Origin: Xanthomonas cissicola
GTDB taxonomy: Bacteria; Pseudomonadota; Gammaproteobacteria; Xanthomonadales; Xanthomonadaceae
DNA: 64,000 nt
Direction of reading: 5' to 3'
NCBI RefSeq assembly: GCF_008801575.1
Contig: NZ_VZPL01000018.1
Coordinates: 20,702-84,701, forward strand
Shown: one piece after another, positions 28,188 through 37,998 of the stretch
Layout of the letters: every line of letters begins with the position of its first letter
How positions within the stretch are numbered: position 1 is the stretch's first letter
The notes under the pieces: model-generated
Seen by the model: the letters and a program-made list of their open reading frames with translations, nothing else
Database searches by the model: none
Told to the model about the DNA's origin: nothing
Program-made: the position numbers and the translations under genes

Positions 28188-29564
28188 TTATCGAGCCGAT
28201 GAGGCTGCCTGTGTGGCCGCGATCGCACTGCCTGGCACGGGCCAGCGATCATTGCCTGCCCCGCCCTCCGGTCGTGCGTACTGCCGAAGCGTCAGGCTCT
28301 CGCCGTCGTTTCCGGCGCCTAGCGGGCGCACCTGTCCACGCAACGCAGGCGGTAGCGCGGCGATCCGCTGCGTCAGCGGCATTGTCTGCGCAGGATGATC
28401 GCGCAACCACTGCAGCGCAGACAGCGCGCGCAATGCAGCGGCGGTGTCCTGCATCTTGCGCTGATAGTTGGCGTAGTCCGGATGCGACACGCTTGCCAGC
28501 AAACACCCGGTTGCATTGGCGATGCAGGCCACCGATGCGGTCTGCGGCAACGGGATCAGCGTCTGCGGAACCGGCTGATCTTGCGCCAGCAAGGTCCGCA
28601 CCGGCGCGATGCAGGCCCAGGTAAAGGTGGGCGCCAGCAAGGCCTCGGTGCGTTCGTAGTCCAGCAACCGTAGCGGGAACCGGTCTTGCCAGGACGATTG
28701 GCTGCCTCGCGTCAACGCATCCTCCTGCAGCATCGAAAACACCATCCGCGATTCACCGTGCAACGCGTGACACAGCGCGATCTCATCCACCGGCAGCGGC
28801 GCAAATGCAGCGGCGCATTGCGCGGGCAAGGGATGCTGCGCCGGCAATTCGGCCAGCATGTCGGCAAACAGGTGCGCATTGCCGCGCAGCATCGCCGCGC
28901 CAATCATCGTGATCGCCAGATTGTCGCTACTGCGCATCAGGACACGGGCAACCTGCGCATCTGTGCAGACCCCGGACAAGGCCTGGGTGGTGCGCCCCTG
29001 GACAAACTCCAAGGCGCTGGCCGTCATCGACAAGGACATGCGCGGCAGTTCGGGAAGCGGCGTATCGACACGTGCACGGAACGGGCTGCGGTAGTCGGCG
29101 TGTTGCGCCAACGCCCGCATCCGCGCCAGCATCGGTGCCTGTGCGGCCAACGCAGCGGCATAGGCCTGCGGTCGTTCGCGCACGCGCTGCAAGCATCCGC
29201 CAGCGCTGGCCATGCACAGCGCAGGCGCGCCGGACGGCCAACCCGGCAGGCGCCGATAGCCTGCAGCGGCGCTTTGGAATGCCGCATGCTCCGGCAGCCG
29301 ATTGAATCGCTCCACGTCCTGGGCCAGCACTGCCTCGCGCTGCGCCTCCGGAATCGCGTACGACAGCGACCACAGCGCCCCGAACATGTTGCTCCCGCGC
29401 AACGGTGGAAGCGGCTGGCGCAGCTGCGCCAACGCCTGACGCTGCGATTCGGGAATCGGCCAATACCTGGAGATCGCATAGAGCGTCAGCGCTGCTGCGA
29501 TCAGGATGCAGACACCGAGCAAGGCGGCTTTGAGGAATTTGGCGAGCACGTGCGAACGATCCAT
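28188..29564 (-). CDS. Uncharacterised membrane-anchored protein, 458 aa
   Basis: I do not recognise the family. An N-terminal membrane segment (about residues 10-28, LKAALLGVCILIAAALTLYA) is followed by a long, mostly helical, presumably periplasmic domain. The domain holds several Cys residues, often near 'C' pairs such as ALCMASAGGC and SVACIANATGC. Pro-rich turns are frequent (for example LRQPLPPLRG). The single long frame and the signal-anchor support a real gene. It has no clear operon partner. A heptapeptide-like PIPESQ early in the protein is likely chance. Confidence 0.7.
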   Translation of the reverse strand: MDRSHVLAKFLKAALLGVCILIAAALTLYAISRYWPIPESQRQALAQLRQPLPPLRGSNMFGALWSLSYAIPEAQREAVLAQDVERFNRLPEHAAFQSAAAGYRRLPGWPSGAPALCMASAGGCLQRVRERPQAYAAALAAQAPMLARMRALAQHADYRSPFRARVDTPLPELPRMSLSMTASALEFVQGRTTQALSGVCTDAQVARVLMRSSDNLAITMIGAAMLRGNAHLFADMLAELPAQHPLPAQCAAAFAPLPVDEIALCHALHGESRMVFSMLQEDALTRGSQSSWQDRFPLRLLDYERTEALLAPTFTWACIAPVRTLLAQDQPVPQTLIPLPQTASVACIANATGCLLASVSHPDYANYQRKMQDTAAALRALSALQWLRDHPAQTMPLTQRIAALPPALRGQVRPLGAGNDGESLTLRQYARPEGGAGNDRWPVPGSAIAATQAASSAR

Positions 29565-29984
29565 CCCAGGGAGCTGCGCATCTTAGTGCCATCGGCACAG
29601 GCCCGCGACGGGCACAGACGCATTGCGTTCTTTTGGGCTGCGCACCATCGGCAGCCGTGTGTTTGGCGACCTGCGTGACACTGGGCAACCACACCACGCG
29701 CTGGCAATGGGCGACGGTCTCATCAAGTCGTTGAAAGGATCCGGGCGCTGCAGACCTCGCCCCCTCCGCTCTGCGCGCCATGCTTTCCCAATGGAAGAAG
29801 GGCTGCACGGGTCGCCCGCTGCCGCTCGGCTGCGGGTACCGCCACGCCTGTGTCGATATAGGTACCGGAATAACGGGATTGCGCAGGCTTGAGGCACGCG
29901 AAACACTTTTGCCAATCGCGAATGCCTGCTGCCAAACGCCGGCCCCAGCTCCACCGAGCGTGGCCGAATGCCTACACTATGCCG
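29565..29984. other. 420-bp divergent gap before the DUF502 gene
   Basis: The gap between the divergent 458-aa protein gene and the DUF502 gene must hold both promoters. I see no recognisable gene. A TACACT sequence at 29973-29978 lies too close to the start codon to be assigned with confidence. Confidence 0.4.
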
Positions 29985-30659
29985 ATGTCCGAATCCCCTA
30001 CTCCGCACGTCCGCCCTTCCCTGCAACGGGTCTTTCTGACCGGGTTGCTCACCTTGCTACCGGTCTGGTTGACCTGGGTGGTGGTGAAGTTCGTTTTCTC
30101 GCTGCTTTCGGGCATCAGCAGCCCGTGGGTGGTGCCGTTGTCCGAACGCATCGCTGCCTCGTTCCCCGATTATCTGGGCTGGTTCAAGGCGCTGTGGGTG
30201 CAGAACACCATCGCCCTGATCGCCACGGTAGCGGTCATCCTGTTCGTCGGGATCCTGAGCCGGCGCGTGATCGGCCAGCGCTTGCTGCGCTGGTTCGAGG
30301 CCATCATGCGGCGCATTCCACTGGCCAGCGTGGTCTACGACAGCGCGCGCAAGCTGCTGGACATTTTGCAGACCCAGCCCGGCAGCACCCAGCGCGTGGT
30401 GCTGATCGATTTCCCGCATCGCGACATGAAATCGGTGGGCCTGGTCACCCGCGTGATCAAGGAACAGGGCACCGGCCGCGAGCTGGCCGCAGTCTACGTG
30501 CCCACCACGCCCAACCCCACCTCCGGCTACCTGGAAATCGTGCCGGTGGAGCTGCTCACGCCTACCGACTGGAGCGTGGATCAGGCGATGAGCTTCATCA
30601 TTTCCGGTGGCGCCGTGGCGCCCGAATCGGTTCCCTTCACCCGAACTGCGGATCGCTGA
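29985..30659 (+). CDS. DUF502 family membrane protein
   Basis: The 224-residue protein has two N-terminal membrane segments (about 13-40 and 70-92). A conserved cytoplasmic domain follows, with RRVIGQRLLRWFEAIMRRIP, VYDSARKLLDIL, VVLIDFPHRDMKSVGLVT and VYVPTTPNPTSGYLEIVP, diagnostic of DUF502 (COG2928). Function is unknown in the family. An ATG at 29979 would add two residues. The queuosine transporter gene starts 4 bp after the stop. Confidence 0.85.
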   Translation: MSESPTPHVRPSLQRVFLTGLLTLLPVWLTWVVVKFVFSLLSGISSPWVVPLSERIAASFPDYLGWFKALWVQNTIALIATVAVILFVGILSRRVIGQRLLRWFEAIMRRIPLASVVYDSARKLLDILQTQPGSTQRVVLIDFPHRDMKSVGLVTRVIKEQGTGRELAAVYVPTTPNPTSGYLEIVPVELLTPTDWSVDQAMSFIISGGAVAPESVPFTRTADR

Positions 30660-30663
30660 CACC

Positions 30664-31440
30664 ATGAACTATGTGCGCACCCTCGATGATCGTGCGGTCC
30701 GCCTGTTCATTGCACTGGCGGCCTTCTTCTGCGTCAACGCGGCGCTGGCCGAGTTCATTGGCGTCAAGATCTTCGCGCTGGAAGACACGCTCGGCATTGC
30801 GCCACTGAACTGGAATCTGTTCGGCCAGCGCGGCTCGCTCAGCTTCACCGCCGGCACCTTGCTGTGGCCGATCGTGTTCATCATGACCGACACCGTCAAC
30901 GAGTTCTTCGGCAGCCGCGGGGTGCGTTTCATCTCGTGGGTGGCGGTGGTGCTGATCGGCTACGGCTTCGTGTTCGCATTCGCGGCCATCGCGCTGGCGC
31001 CGGCCGGCTGGTGGGTCACTGCGGCGCAAAACCAGGGCGTGCCCGATTACCAGGCGGCATTTGCGGCAGTGTTCGGGCAAGGGCTGTGGACCATCGGCGG
31101 CTCGCTGGTGGCATTCCTGTTCAGCCAGTTGATCGATGTCTCGGTGTTTCACCGCATCCGCCGCGTCACTGGCGAAAAACACGTGTGGCTGCGCGCCACC
31201 GGCTCCACTGCGGTCTCGCAGGTGGTGGACAGCTTCGTGGTGATCTATATCGCCTTCGTGCTCGGCCCGCAGCATTGGTCGATCGACCAGTTCCTGGCAG
31301 TGAGCACGCTCAACTACATCTACAAGATGGGCTTTGCGGTCTTGCTGATCCCGCTGCTGTATCTGGCACGCCGCGGCATTACTGCGTACCTGGGCGCCGA
31401 GCGTGCCGAGCAGCTGCGCGAAGAAGCCGCTGCCGACTGA
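30664..31440 (+). CDS. yhhQ: Queuosine precursor transporter YhhQ (VUT family)
   Basis: YhhQ imports preQ0/preQ1 for queuosine tRNA modification. The 258-residue protein has about six membrane segments and family motifs: LAEFIGVKIF, FTAGTLLWPIVFIMTDTVNE, EFFGSRGVRF, GSLVAFLFSQLIDVSVFHRI and RATGSTAVSQVVDSFVVIYI. The ATG at 30664 is chosen because the 19 upstream residues of the open frame overlap the DUF502 gene and are not conserved. No preQ1 riboswitch-like leader is visible, as the genes are nearly contiguous. Confidence 0.92.
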   Translation: MNYVRTLDDRAVRLFIALAAFFCVNAALAEFIGVKIFALEDTLGIAPLNWNLFGQRGSLSFTAGTLLWPIVFIMTDTVNEFFGSRGVRFISWVAVVLIGYGFVFAFAAIALAPAGWWVTAAQNQGVPDYQAAFAAVFGQGLWTIGGSLVAFLFSQLIDVSVFHRIRRVTGEKHVWLRATGSTAVSQVVDSFVVIYIAFVLGPQHWSIDQFLAVSTLNYIYKMGFAVLLIPLLYLARRGITAYLGAERAEQLREEAAAD

Positions 31441-31714
31441 GCCGGGCTGTCTCCCAGCCAGGGTCGTCGCGCCGCAATGGGGTGCGGCGGCAACACCTTG
31501 CCAACAGTGGTCCGCATCGCGGCGCTGCGCGCCAGCCCACCGAACTGTGAGTTGCACGCCGCCTTGCTGGCCATGTCGCAGCGCACCACATCGCGCGGGC
31601 GCAGCACCGCGCCCATGCGCCGCATGAATTGCCGATAGGCGGTAGGCCGCCAATGGGTGGCCGTAACCGTGCGGATCGGGCAAGCTCCCCGCTCGCTTGT
31701 TTCCGGAGCCGGTA

Positions 31715-33664
31715 ATGCCCCTCAGCTTTTCCCGCCTGCTGTCCCTGGCCATGGCCGCCCTCGTGAGCCTGTCGCTGGCGGCGCCGGCCGATGCGGCCAA
31801 GAAGAAGACCGCCAAGGCACAGACCACGCAAACGCGCGCGAAGGCGAGCAAAGGCAAGAAGACCGCCAAGCCGGCAGCCAAAAGCACCAAGGGCAAGGGC
31901 AAGGGCAAGGGCAGCAAGGCTGCCAAGGTGAGGCCACGCGCGGTTGCCGCGCCGGTGGTGCTGACCAAGGCGCAACAGCTCAACCTGCTGTACGACCAGT
32001 ACTGGGACGCCTCGCTCAAGCTCAACCCGCTGCAGGCCACCTTCCAGGGCGAGAGCCGCTACAACGACCAGTTGCCGAACTTCCTGTCGCCGGCGTTCCG
32101 CCAGCAGTCGCACGATTTCACCGTGCTGTGGCTGGGCAAGGCCGAGGCGCTGGGGCCCGATGGGCTGAGCGGACAGGATCTGCTCAGTTACCAGATCTTC
32201 GTACGCGATGCGCGCAGCGCGCTGGCCGCCGAGCAGTTCCCCAGCTGGATGCTGCCGATCAACCAGTTCTACAACATCGCCAGCATCGCGGTGGTGCTGG
32301 GCTCGGGTACCGGCGCGCAGCCGTTCAAGACGGTCAAGGATTACGACAACTGGTCGCGGCGAGCGCTAGGCATTCCCGACCTGTTCGAGCAGGCCATCGC
32401 CAACATGCGTGCGGGCATGCAGGCCGGCGTGGTGCAGCCCAAGGTGCTGATGCAGAAGGTGTTGCCGCAACTGGATGCGATCATCGCGCGCAATGCCGAA
32501 GACAGCCTGTTCTGGGGTCCGGTGCGCAACCTGCCCGCCGACATGCCCGAGGCCGACAAGCAGCGCATCACCGCCGAGTACAAGCGCATGATCGAAGTGC
32601 GCATCATGCCGGCCTACCGCGCCTTGCGTGGCTTCATCGCCACCGAATACCTGCCCGCCTGCCGCGACAGCGATGGGCTGGCGGCATTGCCGAACGGCGC
32701 GGCGTGGTACGCCTATGATGTGCGCCAGAGCACCACCACGGACCTGACCCCGGAGCAGGTGCATCAGATCGGCCTGGATGAGGTCGCTCGCCTGCAGGGC
32801 GACATCCAGACCTTGGCCAAGCAGGTCAAATTCCGCGGCAACCTGCCCAAGTTCTACAAGTTCATGCAGACCGACCGTCGCTTCAGCTTCCGCAGCGACG
32901 CCGAGTTGCTGAGCACGTATCGCAGCCTGCAGGGCCGCGTGCAGCTGGCAGCGCCGCGGCTGTTCAACACCCAGGGCATGCCGGCGCTGGAAGTGCGTGC
33001 GGTGGAACCGCAGCGTGCGCAATCGGCGGCCAGCGGCTCGTACATGCGCCCCAGCGGCAACGGCAGCACGCCGGGCATCTTCTACGTCAACACCTCGGAC
33101 CTGCCGTCGCGCAAGACCTGGGAGGCCGGAAGCCTGTACCTGCACGAAGCGGTGCCCGGCCACCACTACCAGCTGGGCTTGCAGCAGCAGTTGACCGACC
33201 TGCCCAAGTTTCGCCGCCTGGGCGGCGAAACGGCCTACATCGAAGGCTGGGGTCTGTATGCCGAATCGCTTGGCCGCGAGCTAGGGCTGTATGACGACCC
33301 GTACAACTACTACGGCTATCTGCAGAACGCGTTGTGGCGCTCGATTCGCCTGGTCACCGATACCGGCCTGCACAGCAAGGGCTGGACGCGTACCCAGGCC
33401 ATCGACTACATGGTGGACAACTCCGCCATGAGCCGCGCCGATGCCGAAGCCGAGGTAGACCGCTACATGGCCATTCCCGGCCAGGCACTGGCCTACAAGG
33501 TGGGCGAGATGAAGATTGCGCAATTGCGCGAGCAGGCGCAGCGCGAGCTGGGTCCGCGCTTCGATGTCCGCGCCTTCCACACCGAAGTGCTCAAGGACGG
33601 CTCGGTGCCGCTGGATATCTTGCAGGACAAGATCCAGCGCTGGATCGCCACGCAGAAGGGCTGA
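31715..33664 (+). CDS. DUF885 family protein, probable secreted/periplasmic peptidase
   Basis: The 649-residue protein has a signal peptide (to about residue 26, SLAAPADA). A very basic Lys/Ala/Gly-rich linker follows (about 27-75, with GKGKGKGKGSK), then the DUF885 domain. The domain contains the metallopeptidase-like motif LYLHEAVPGHHYQLG, with E-A-W-like downstream GGETAYIEGWGLYAE. DUF885 proteins resemble zinc carboxypeptidases; an HEXXH-like HEAVPGHH supports this. The ATG at 31715 has a GGAG ribosome-binding site. The charged linker is unusual and may bind cell-wall polymers or nucleic acid; that is inference. Confidence 0.85.
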   Translation: MPLSFSRLLSLAMAALVSLSLAAPADAAKKKTAKAQTTQTRAKASKGKKTAKPAAKSTKGKGKGKGSKAAKVRPRAVAAPVVLTKAQQLNLLYDQYWDASLKLNPLQATFQGESRYNDQLPNFLSPAFRQQSHDFTVLWLGKAEALGPDGLSGQDLLSYQIFVRDARSALAAEQFPSWMLPINQFYNIASIAVVLGSGTGAQPFKTVKDYDNWSRRALGIPDLFEQAIANMRAGMQAGVVQPKVLMQKVLPQLDAIIARNAEDSLFWGPVRNLPADMPEADKQRITAEYKRMIEVRIMPAYRALRGFIATEYLPACRDSDGLAALPNGAAWYAYDVRQSTTTDLTPEQVHQIGLDEVARLQGDIQTLAKQVKFRGNLPKFYKFMQTDRRFSFRSDAELLSTYRSLQGRVQLAAPRLFNTQGMPALEVRAVEPQRAQSAASGSYMRPSGNGSTPGIFYVNTSDLPSRKTWEAGSLYLHEAVPGHHYQLGLQQQLTDLPKFRRLGGETAYIEGWGLYAESLGRELGLYDDPYNYYGYLQNALWRSIRLVTDTGLHSKGWTRTQAIDYMVDNSAMSRADAEAEVDRYMAIPGQALAYKVGEMKIAQLREQAQRELGPRFDVRAFHTEVLKDGSVPLDILQDKIQRWIATQKG

Positions 33665-33852
33665 CGCGCGCCGTTGCGATGATTGGACGCTGCTGACCCG
33701 TCACTGCGGGTTGGCCTTGGGATTGGCGCAGGTTGAGGCTTGGAGTGCTTGGCAAAGCCCGGCTTCGGCTCGCCCTTTGCATGCTGCGGTGGCAATCCCA
33801 ACGATGCCGGCCGGGTGTGACACGCGGGGTGAGCGCGCGTTCGTCAGCCGGG

Positions 33853-34818
33853 TCACTCCGCCGCACGCGCGGCCGCCAGCGCGGCGATATCGCGCGGTGC
33901 GGTGCGGCAGCAGCCACCGATCAAGCGCGCGCCAGCCGCCAGCCAGTGCGCATGCTGGTCGGCCAGTGTGAGCGCAGCCCCGCGACCGGCATGCCAGCGC
34001 TTGTCGCTGGCGTCGTAGTGCTCGCCCGAGTTCGGGTATACCACCAGCGGCAGCGCGGTCAGCGCCGACAGGCTGTGCAATGCAGCGGTCGCCTGATCCA
34101 GCGCAATGCAGTTGATGCCCACCGCGATCACCTGCGCACAGGCATCCAGCGCCGGCACCACCTGCGCCAGCGGCGTGCCGTCGCTCAGATGTGCCGCATC
34201 GCGCAAGGTGAAGGAAAACCAGGCATGCAGCTGCGGAAATTCGTGTCGCAGCAACTGCCGCAGGGCCACGATTTCGCTGGCCGATGGCAGCGTCTCGCAG
34301 GCCAGCAGATCCACGCCAGCCTCAGCCAGCGCCGCGATGCGCGGACGATGAAAGTCCATCAACTGCTCGATCGGCAGCACGTAGTCGCCACGATATTCCG
34401 AGCCATCGGCCAGATACGCGCCATACGGTCCCACCGAGCCTGCCACCCACAAAGGCGCGGCATGCGGGTGCAGCGTCAGATGATCGGCACGCGCCTGCAT
34501 CGCCAGCGCTACGCTGCGAGCGATCAACGCCTGCGCTTGCGCAACATCCAATCCACGTGCGGCAAATCCCAGCGGCGTGGCCTGATAACTGGCGGTGATC
34601 GCGCATTGCGCACCGGCAGCGAAGTAATCGCGATGCACCTGATAGATCAGCTCCGGCTGCTCCATCAGCACGCGCGCCGACCACAGCGCATCGTTGAGAT
34701 CGCAGCCGCGCTGCTCCAGCTCGGTGGCCAGCGCGCCATCCAGCACCACATACCCGTCGTGTTGCAGGGCCTGGCTGAAAGGCGCATTGGCGCGCGGCTG
34801 GCGCGGAAGAATCGTCAT
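33853..34818 (-). CDS. mmuM: Homocysteine S-methyltransferase
   Basis: MmuM transfers a methyl group from S-methylmethionine (or AdoMet) to homocysteine, making methionine. The 321-residue protein starts [14 protein letters not shown], with [12 protein letters not shown], the Cys ligand region [12 protein letters not shown] and the C-terminal GGCCRTAP double-Cys zinc site. Its start overlaps the stop of the permease gene by 4 bp, so the two form an operon for use of plant-derived S-methylmethionine. The longer frame upstream overlaps the permease and is not used. Confidence 0.93.
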   Translation of the reverse strand: MTILPRQPRANAPFSQALQHDGYVVLDGALATELEQRGCDLNDALWSARVLMEQPELIYQVHRDYFAAGAQCAITASYQATPLGFAARGLDVAQAQALIARSVALAMQARADHLTLHPHAAPLWVAGSVGPYGAYLADGSEYRGDYVLPIEQLMDFHRPRIAALAEAGVDLLACETLPSASEIVALRQLLRHEFPQLHAWFSFTLRDAAHLSDGTPLAQVVPALDACAQVIAVGINCIALDQATAALHSLSALTALPLVVYPNSGEHYDASDKRWHAGRGAALTLADQHAHWLAAGARLIGGCCRTAPRDIAALAAARAAE

Positions 34819-36212
34819 GCGTGCAGTCTCCGGGCCGCAAGCCATTGGGTAAGTGCGTAGGCGCCATAGCACAGCGCGACGAACGGAATACCGCACCACA
34901 ACGCAATGCGCTGCTGCGGATCGAATGCCAACCCGATGCAGGCGAGCAGACACAGCGAAAAGCCCAGAATTGGGGTCCACGGGTACCACGGCGCGCGATA
35001 CGCCAGCGTTTCCAGCGCAGCGCCATCGCGCAGCCATTGGCGACGGAAGCGGTAATGCGCGGCGCAAATGCTCAGCCACACCACCACGACGGCGAAGCCC
35101 GAGACTGCCGAAATCGCAACAAACACCGTTTCGGGCGCATACACGCCGGTGAGCAGCGCCAGCAAGCCGCCCAGCATGCTCAGCGACACGGCACGCAACG
35201 GGATGCCGCGGCCGGTCAAGCGCGCCAGGCCGCTCGGCAACGTGCCTTCATTGGCCAACGACCACAGCATGCGCGCGGCCGCATACAGCCCGGAATTGGC
35301 CGCCGACAGGATCGCGGTGAGGATCACCGCATTCAAGATGTCGGCTGCATATGGAATGCCCAACAGCTCGAAGGCGCGCACGAACGGGCTGGTTTCCACG
35401 GCCGCTCGTCTGGCAGGCAGCAGCGCCGCCAGCACCAGCACCGTGCCGACGAACAGCACCACCAGCCGCACCAGCGTTGTGCGGATCGCCAGCGGAATGG
35501 CGCGTGTCGGCTGCGCGGTTTCGCCGGCCGCCACACCGATCAACTCGGTACCGGAAAACGCGAAGTTCACCGCCACCATGGTCATCAGGATCGGCAGCGT
35601 ACCGTGCGCGAACCAGCCATCGGCGCGCAGATGGCGCAGCCCGGGTGCAGGCGAACCATCGGCCAATGGCAGCACACCGATCACCGCCGCACCCCCCAGC
35701 ACGATGAACACCAGGATGGTGATCACCTTGATCAACGAAAACCAGAACTCGCCTTCGGCAAACCAGCGCGCCGAAACTGTATTCAGGCCGAAGATCAGCG
35801 CGCAGAACAGCAGACACCACGGCCACGCCAGGCTGTGCGGAAACCAGTACTGCATGCAGAACGCTGCGGCCGTCAGGCTCGAACCCAATGCCACCGTCCA
35901 GGTCAACCAATACAACCACGCCACCACATAGCCGGTCGCCGGGCCGAGGTAGCGCGCGGCATACACATGAAACGCACCGGTTTGCGGCATCGCCACCGCC
36001 AGCTCGCCCAGGCATTGCATCACCAGGTACACCACCAGTGCGCCGATCAGATACGCCAGTACCGTGCCCAGCGCGCCGGTGCTGGCAATGATGTACCCAG
36101 TGTTGAAGAACAGGCCGGTGCCGATCACCCCGCCCAGCGACAGCATCACCAGATGGCGCACCTGCATGCTGCGCTGGAACTGCGGTGCGGTGGCGGACGA
36201 CGGCTCGGGCAT
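34815..36212 (-). CDS. mmuP: APC-family amino acid permease, probable S-methylmethionine transporter
   Basis: The 465-residue protein has about 12 membrane segments and begins with the APC signature [20 protein letters not shown]. Further family motifs are [18 protein letters not shown] and [20 protein letters not shown]. It is the first gene of a two-gene operon with mmuM, which makes S-methylmethionine the likely substrate. On sequence alone it could carry another amino acid. Confidence 0.88.
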   Translation of the reverse strand: MPEPSSATAPQFQRSMQVRHLVMLSLGGVIGTGLFFNTGYIIASTGALGTVLAYLIGALVVYLVMQCLGELAVAMPQTGAFHVYAARYLGPATGYVVAWLYWLTWTVALGSSLTAAAFCMQYWFPHSLAWPWCLLFCALIFGLNTVSARWFAEGEFWFSLIKVITILVFIVLGGAAVIGVLPLADGSPAPGLRHLRADGWFAHGTLPILMTMVAVNFAFSGTELIGVAAGETAQPTRAIPLAIRTTLVRLVVLFVGTVLVLAALLPARRAAVETSPFVRAFELLGIPYAADILNAVILTAILSAANSGLYAAARMLWSLANEGTLPSGLARLTGRGIPLRAVSLSMLGGLLALLTGVYAPETVFVAISAVSGFAVVVVWLSICAAHYRFRRQWLRDGAALETLAYRAPWYPWTPILGFSLCLLACIGLAFDPQQRIALWCGIPFVALCYGAYALTQWLAARRLHA

Positions 36213-36564
36213 GGGGGCGAATGGTCGGGGGACTCCATCCTGCCACGTGCACGCAGACGGGCACAGCCGCGCGCAGTCGAGTTGTGATGCAGGACCTACC
36301 GCTCACTGGCGCGCGGGTATGCTGCTGATCGGTTTCTGCTCGCCCCCTTCCCATGCCCCATCACCGCCTTACGGCTTTGCACACATCCGCGCGCCGCCTC
36401 GCCACCGCGGCCCTGCCTACGCGCAGGCCCAATCCAAACGGCGCGTCCCGCGCAAGCGATGCAGAGCTTGCTGCGCGTTCGATTGCCAGTGCGCCTACGC
36501 GCTGCGCATGGTCGAACACGTCGAGAGTGATCGCATCGCCAGAAACACTGCGTTGGAGCGCCGC
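36213..36564. other. 352-bp divergent gap between mmuP and the VOC pseudogene
   Basis: An open plus-strand frame runs through this gap into the VOC gene, but it overlaps mmuP, lacks homology and is probably non-coding. Promoters for both genes should lie here. Confidence 0.45.
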
Positions 36565-36954
36565 ATGATGCTCGCCGGAATCCACCATGTGGCGATTATC
36601 GCCGGCGACTACGCGCGTTCCAAACAGTTCTATTGCCAGATCCTGGGCCTGCGCGTGCTCGACGAGCACTACCGCGAGGCGCGCGATTCGTGAAAGCTGG
36701 ATCTGGCGCTGCCCGATGGCGGACAGATCGAGTTGTTCTCGTTCCCCGCTGCCCCGGCACGCCCCAGCCGCCCGGAAGCGCAAGGGCTGCGCCACCTGGC
36801 GTTTCGCGTCGCAGATCTGGACAGCGCGGTCGCGCATCTCAACGCGCACGGCGTGGCCACCGAGGACATCCGCATCGACGAATACACCGGCCGCCGCTTC
36901 ACCTTCTTCGCCGACCCGGATGAGTTGCCGCTGGAGTTGTACGAGGCCGCTTAG
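36565..36954 (+). pseudogene. yaeR: VOC/glyoxalase-like protein (YaeR type) interrupted by in-frame TGA
   Basis: The frame encodes a 129-codon VOC-fold protein: GIHHVAIIAGDYARSKQFYC, REARDS, then a TGA at 36691-36693, then KLDLALPDGGQIELFSFP, GLRHLAFRVADLDSAVAHL and FTFFADPDELPLELYE to the natural stop. In the E. coli YaeR family the interrupted position is Trp (RDSWK), so a single TGG-to-TGA change explains it. Metal-binding His and Glu residues are otherwise kept. The gene is expected to be inactive unless the codon is suppressed or is a sequencing error. Everything else looks undecayed, so the lesion is recent. Confidence 0.85.
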
Positions 36955-37035
36955 AACCGGCAGACCTCGCAGCCGGTTGTGCGGCACGGTCACATCCACT
37001 GCATCTGCGCGTCAACATGGCATGACTTCCGGCGC

Positions 37036-37986
37036 ATGCGGCAATGCGGCGACGCCGTGAAGATCGTCAGTACCCAGGGCAAAGGAACCGTCCATGTTGC
37101 AGATCCGCGCGTTTCCAAGACCTACGCCAATGGCGTGCATGCGCTGCAAGGCGTCTCGCTCGACATTCCCCGCGGCATGTTCGGATTGCTTGGCCCCAAC
37201 GGTGCCGGCAAGTCCTCGCTGATGCGCACGCTCGCCACCTTGCAGGAGCCGGACTCGGGCAGCGTGACGCTGACCGCTGCCGACGGCAGCAGTATCGACG
37301 TGCTCAAGGACAAGGACCTGTTGCGACGCCGGCTGGGCTATCTGCCGCAGGATTTCGGCGTGTACCCGAAGGTGAGCGCGCTCGACCTGCTCGATCATTT
37401 CGCCGTGCTCAAGGGGCTCACCAACCGGGCACAGCGCAAGGAAGTGGTGGAACGCCTGCTGCAGCAGGTCAATCTCTGGGACGCGCGCAAGCGCAAGCTC
37501 GGCACCTATTCCGGCGGTATGCGCCAGCGTTTCGGCATTGCGCAGGCGCTGCTGGGCAACCCGCAGCTGGTCATCGTCGACGAGCCGACCGCCGGGCTGG
37601 ATCCGGAGGAACGCAACCGTTTCCTCAATCTGCTGGCCGAAATCGGCGAGAACGTGGTGGTGATCCTGTCCACCCACATCGTCGAAGACGTCACCGACCT
37701 GTGCCCGACGATGGCCATCATGAACAAGGGACAGGTATTGCTGACCGGGCGGCCGGCCGATGCCATCGACATGCTCAGCCAGCAGGTCTGGCGCAAGCAG
37801 GTCAGCAAGGGCACCCTGCCCGACTACGAAGCGCGCTTCACCGTGTTGTCCACGCGCCTGATCGCCGGCCATCCGGTGATCCACGTGTTCAGTGCGGACT
37901 GCCCGGAACCGGGTTTCGAACAAGTCGCTCCCGATCTTGAGGATGTCTATTTCCAGCGCCTGCGTAAGCAGGCGTTGGCTGCCTGA
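37036..37986 (+). CDS. ABC transporter ATP-binding protein, start apparently frameshifted
   Basis: The protein is an ABC ATPase with Walker A GLLGPNGAGKSS, Q-loop YLPQDFGVYP, signature GTYSGGMRQRFGIAQ, Walker B LVIVDEPTAGLD and switch His in STHIVED. It energises the permease/peptidase fusion protein encoded 12 bp downstream. The expected start is ATG 37094, which has an AAAGGAA ribosome-binding site and reads MLQIRA. From there the frame shifts before SKTYANG: one base appears to be missing near 37112. The open frame continues upstream only through a non-homologous leader, with starts at ATG 37036 or GTG 37057. The coordinates given use ATG 37036. The gene may be impaired or may use the upstream start. 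Confidence 0.8.
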   Translation: MRQCGDAVKIVSTQGKGTVHVADPRVSKTYANGVHALQGVSLDIPRGMFGLLGPNGAGKSSLMRTLATLQEPDSGSVTLTAADGSSIDVLKDKDLLRRRLGYLPQDFGVYPKVSALDLLDHFAVLKGLTNRAQRKEVVERLLQQVNLWDARKRKLGTYSGGMRQRFGIAQALLGNPQLVIVDEPTAGLDPEERNRFLNLLAEIGENVVVILSTHIVEDVTDLCPTMAIMNKGQVLLTGRPADAIDMLSQQVWRKQVSKGTLPDYEARFTVLSTRLIAGHPVIHVFSADCPEPGFEQVAPDLEDVYFQRLRKQALAA

Positions 37987-37998
37987 CGGAGCACGGCC

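Noticed and set aside
29440..29462. Heptamer-like GATTCGGGAATCGG in the 458-aa protein gene
   Set aside because: Only about one and a half units and no facing copy or tail, so it is probably chance.
30600..30664. preQ1 riboswitch before yhhQ
   Set aside because: yhhQ starts 4 bp after the DUF502 stop codon; no leader or pseudoknot-like aptamer fits there.
36691..36693. TGA read as selenocysteine in the VOC gene
   Set aside because: The family has Trp here, not Cys, no SECIS-like hairpin follows, and VOC proteins of this type are not selenoproteins. A nonsense mutation is simpler.
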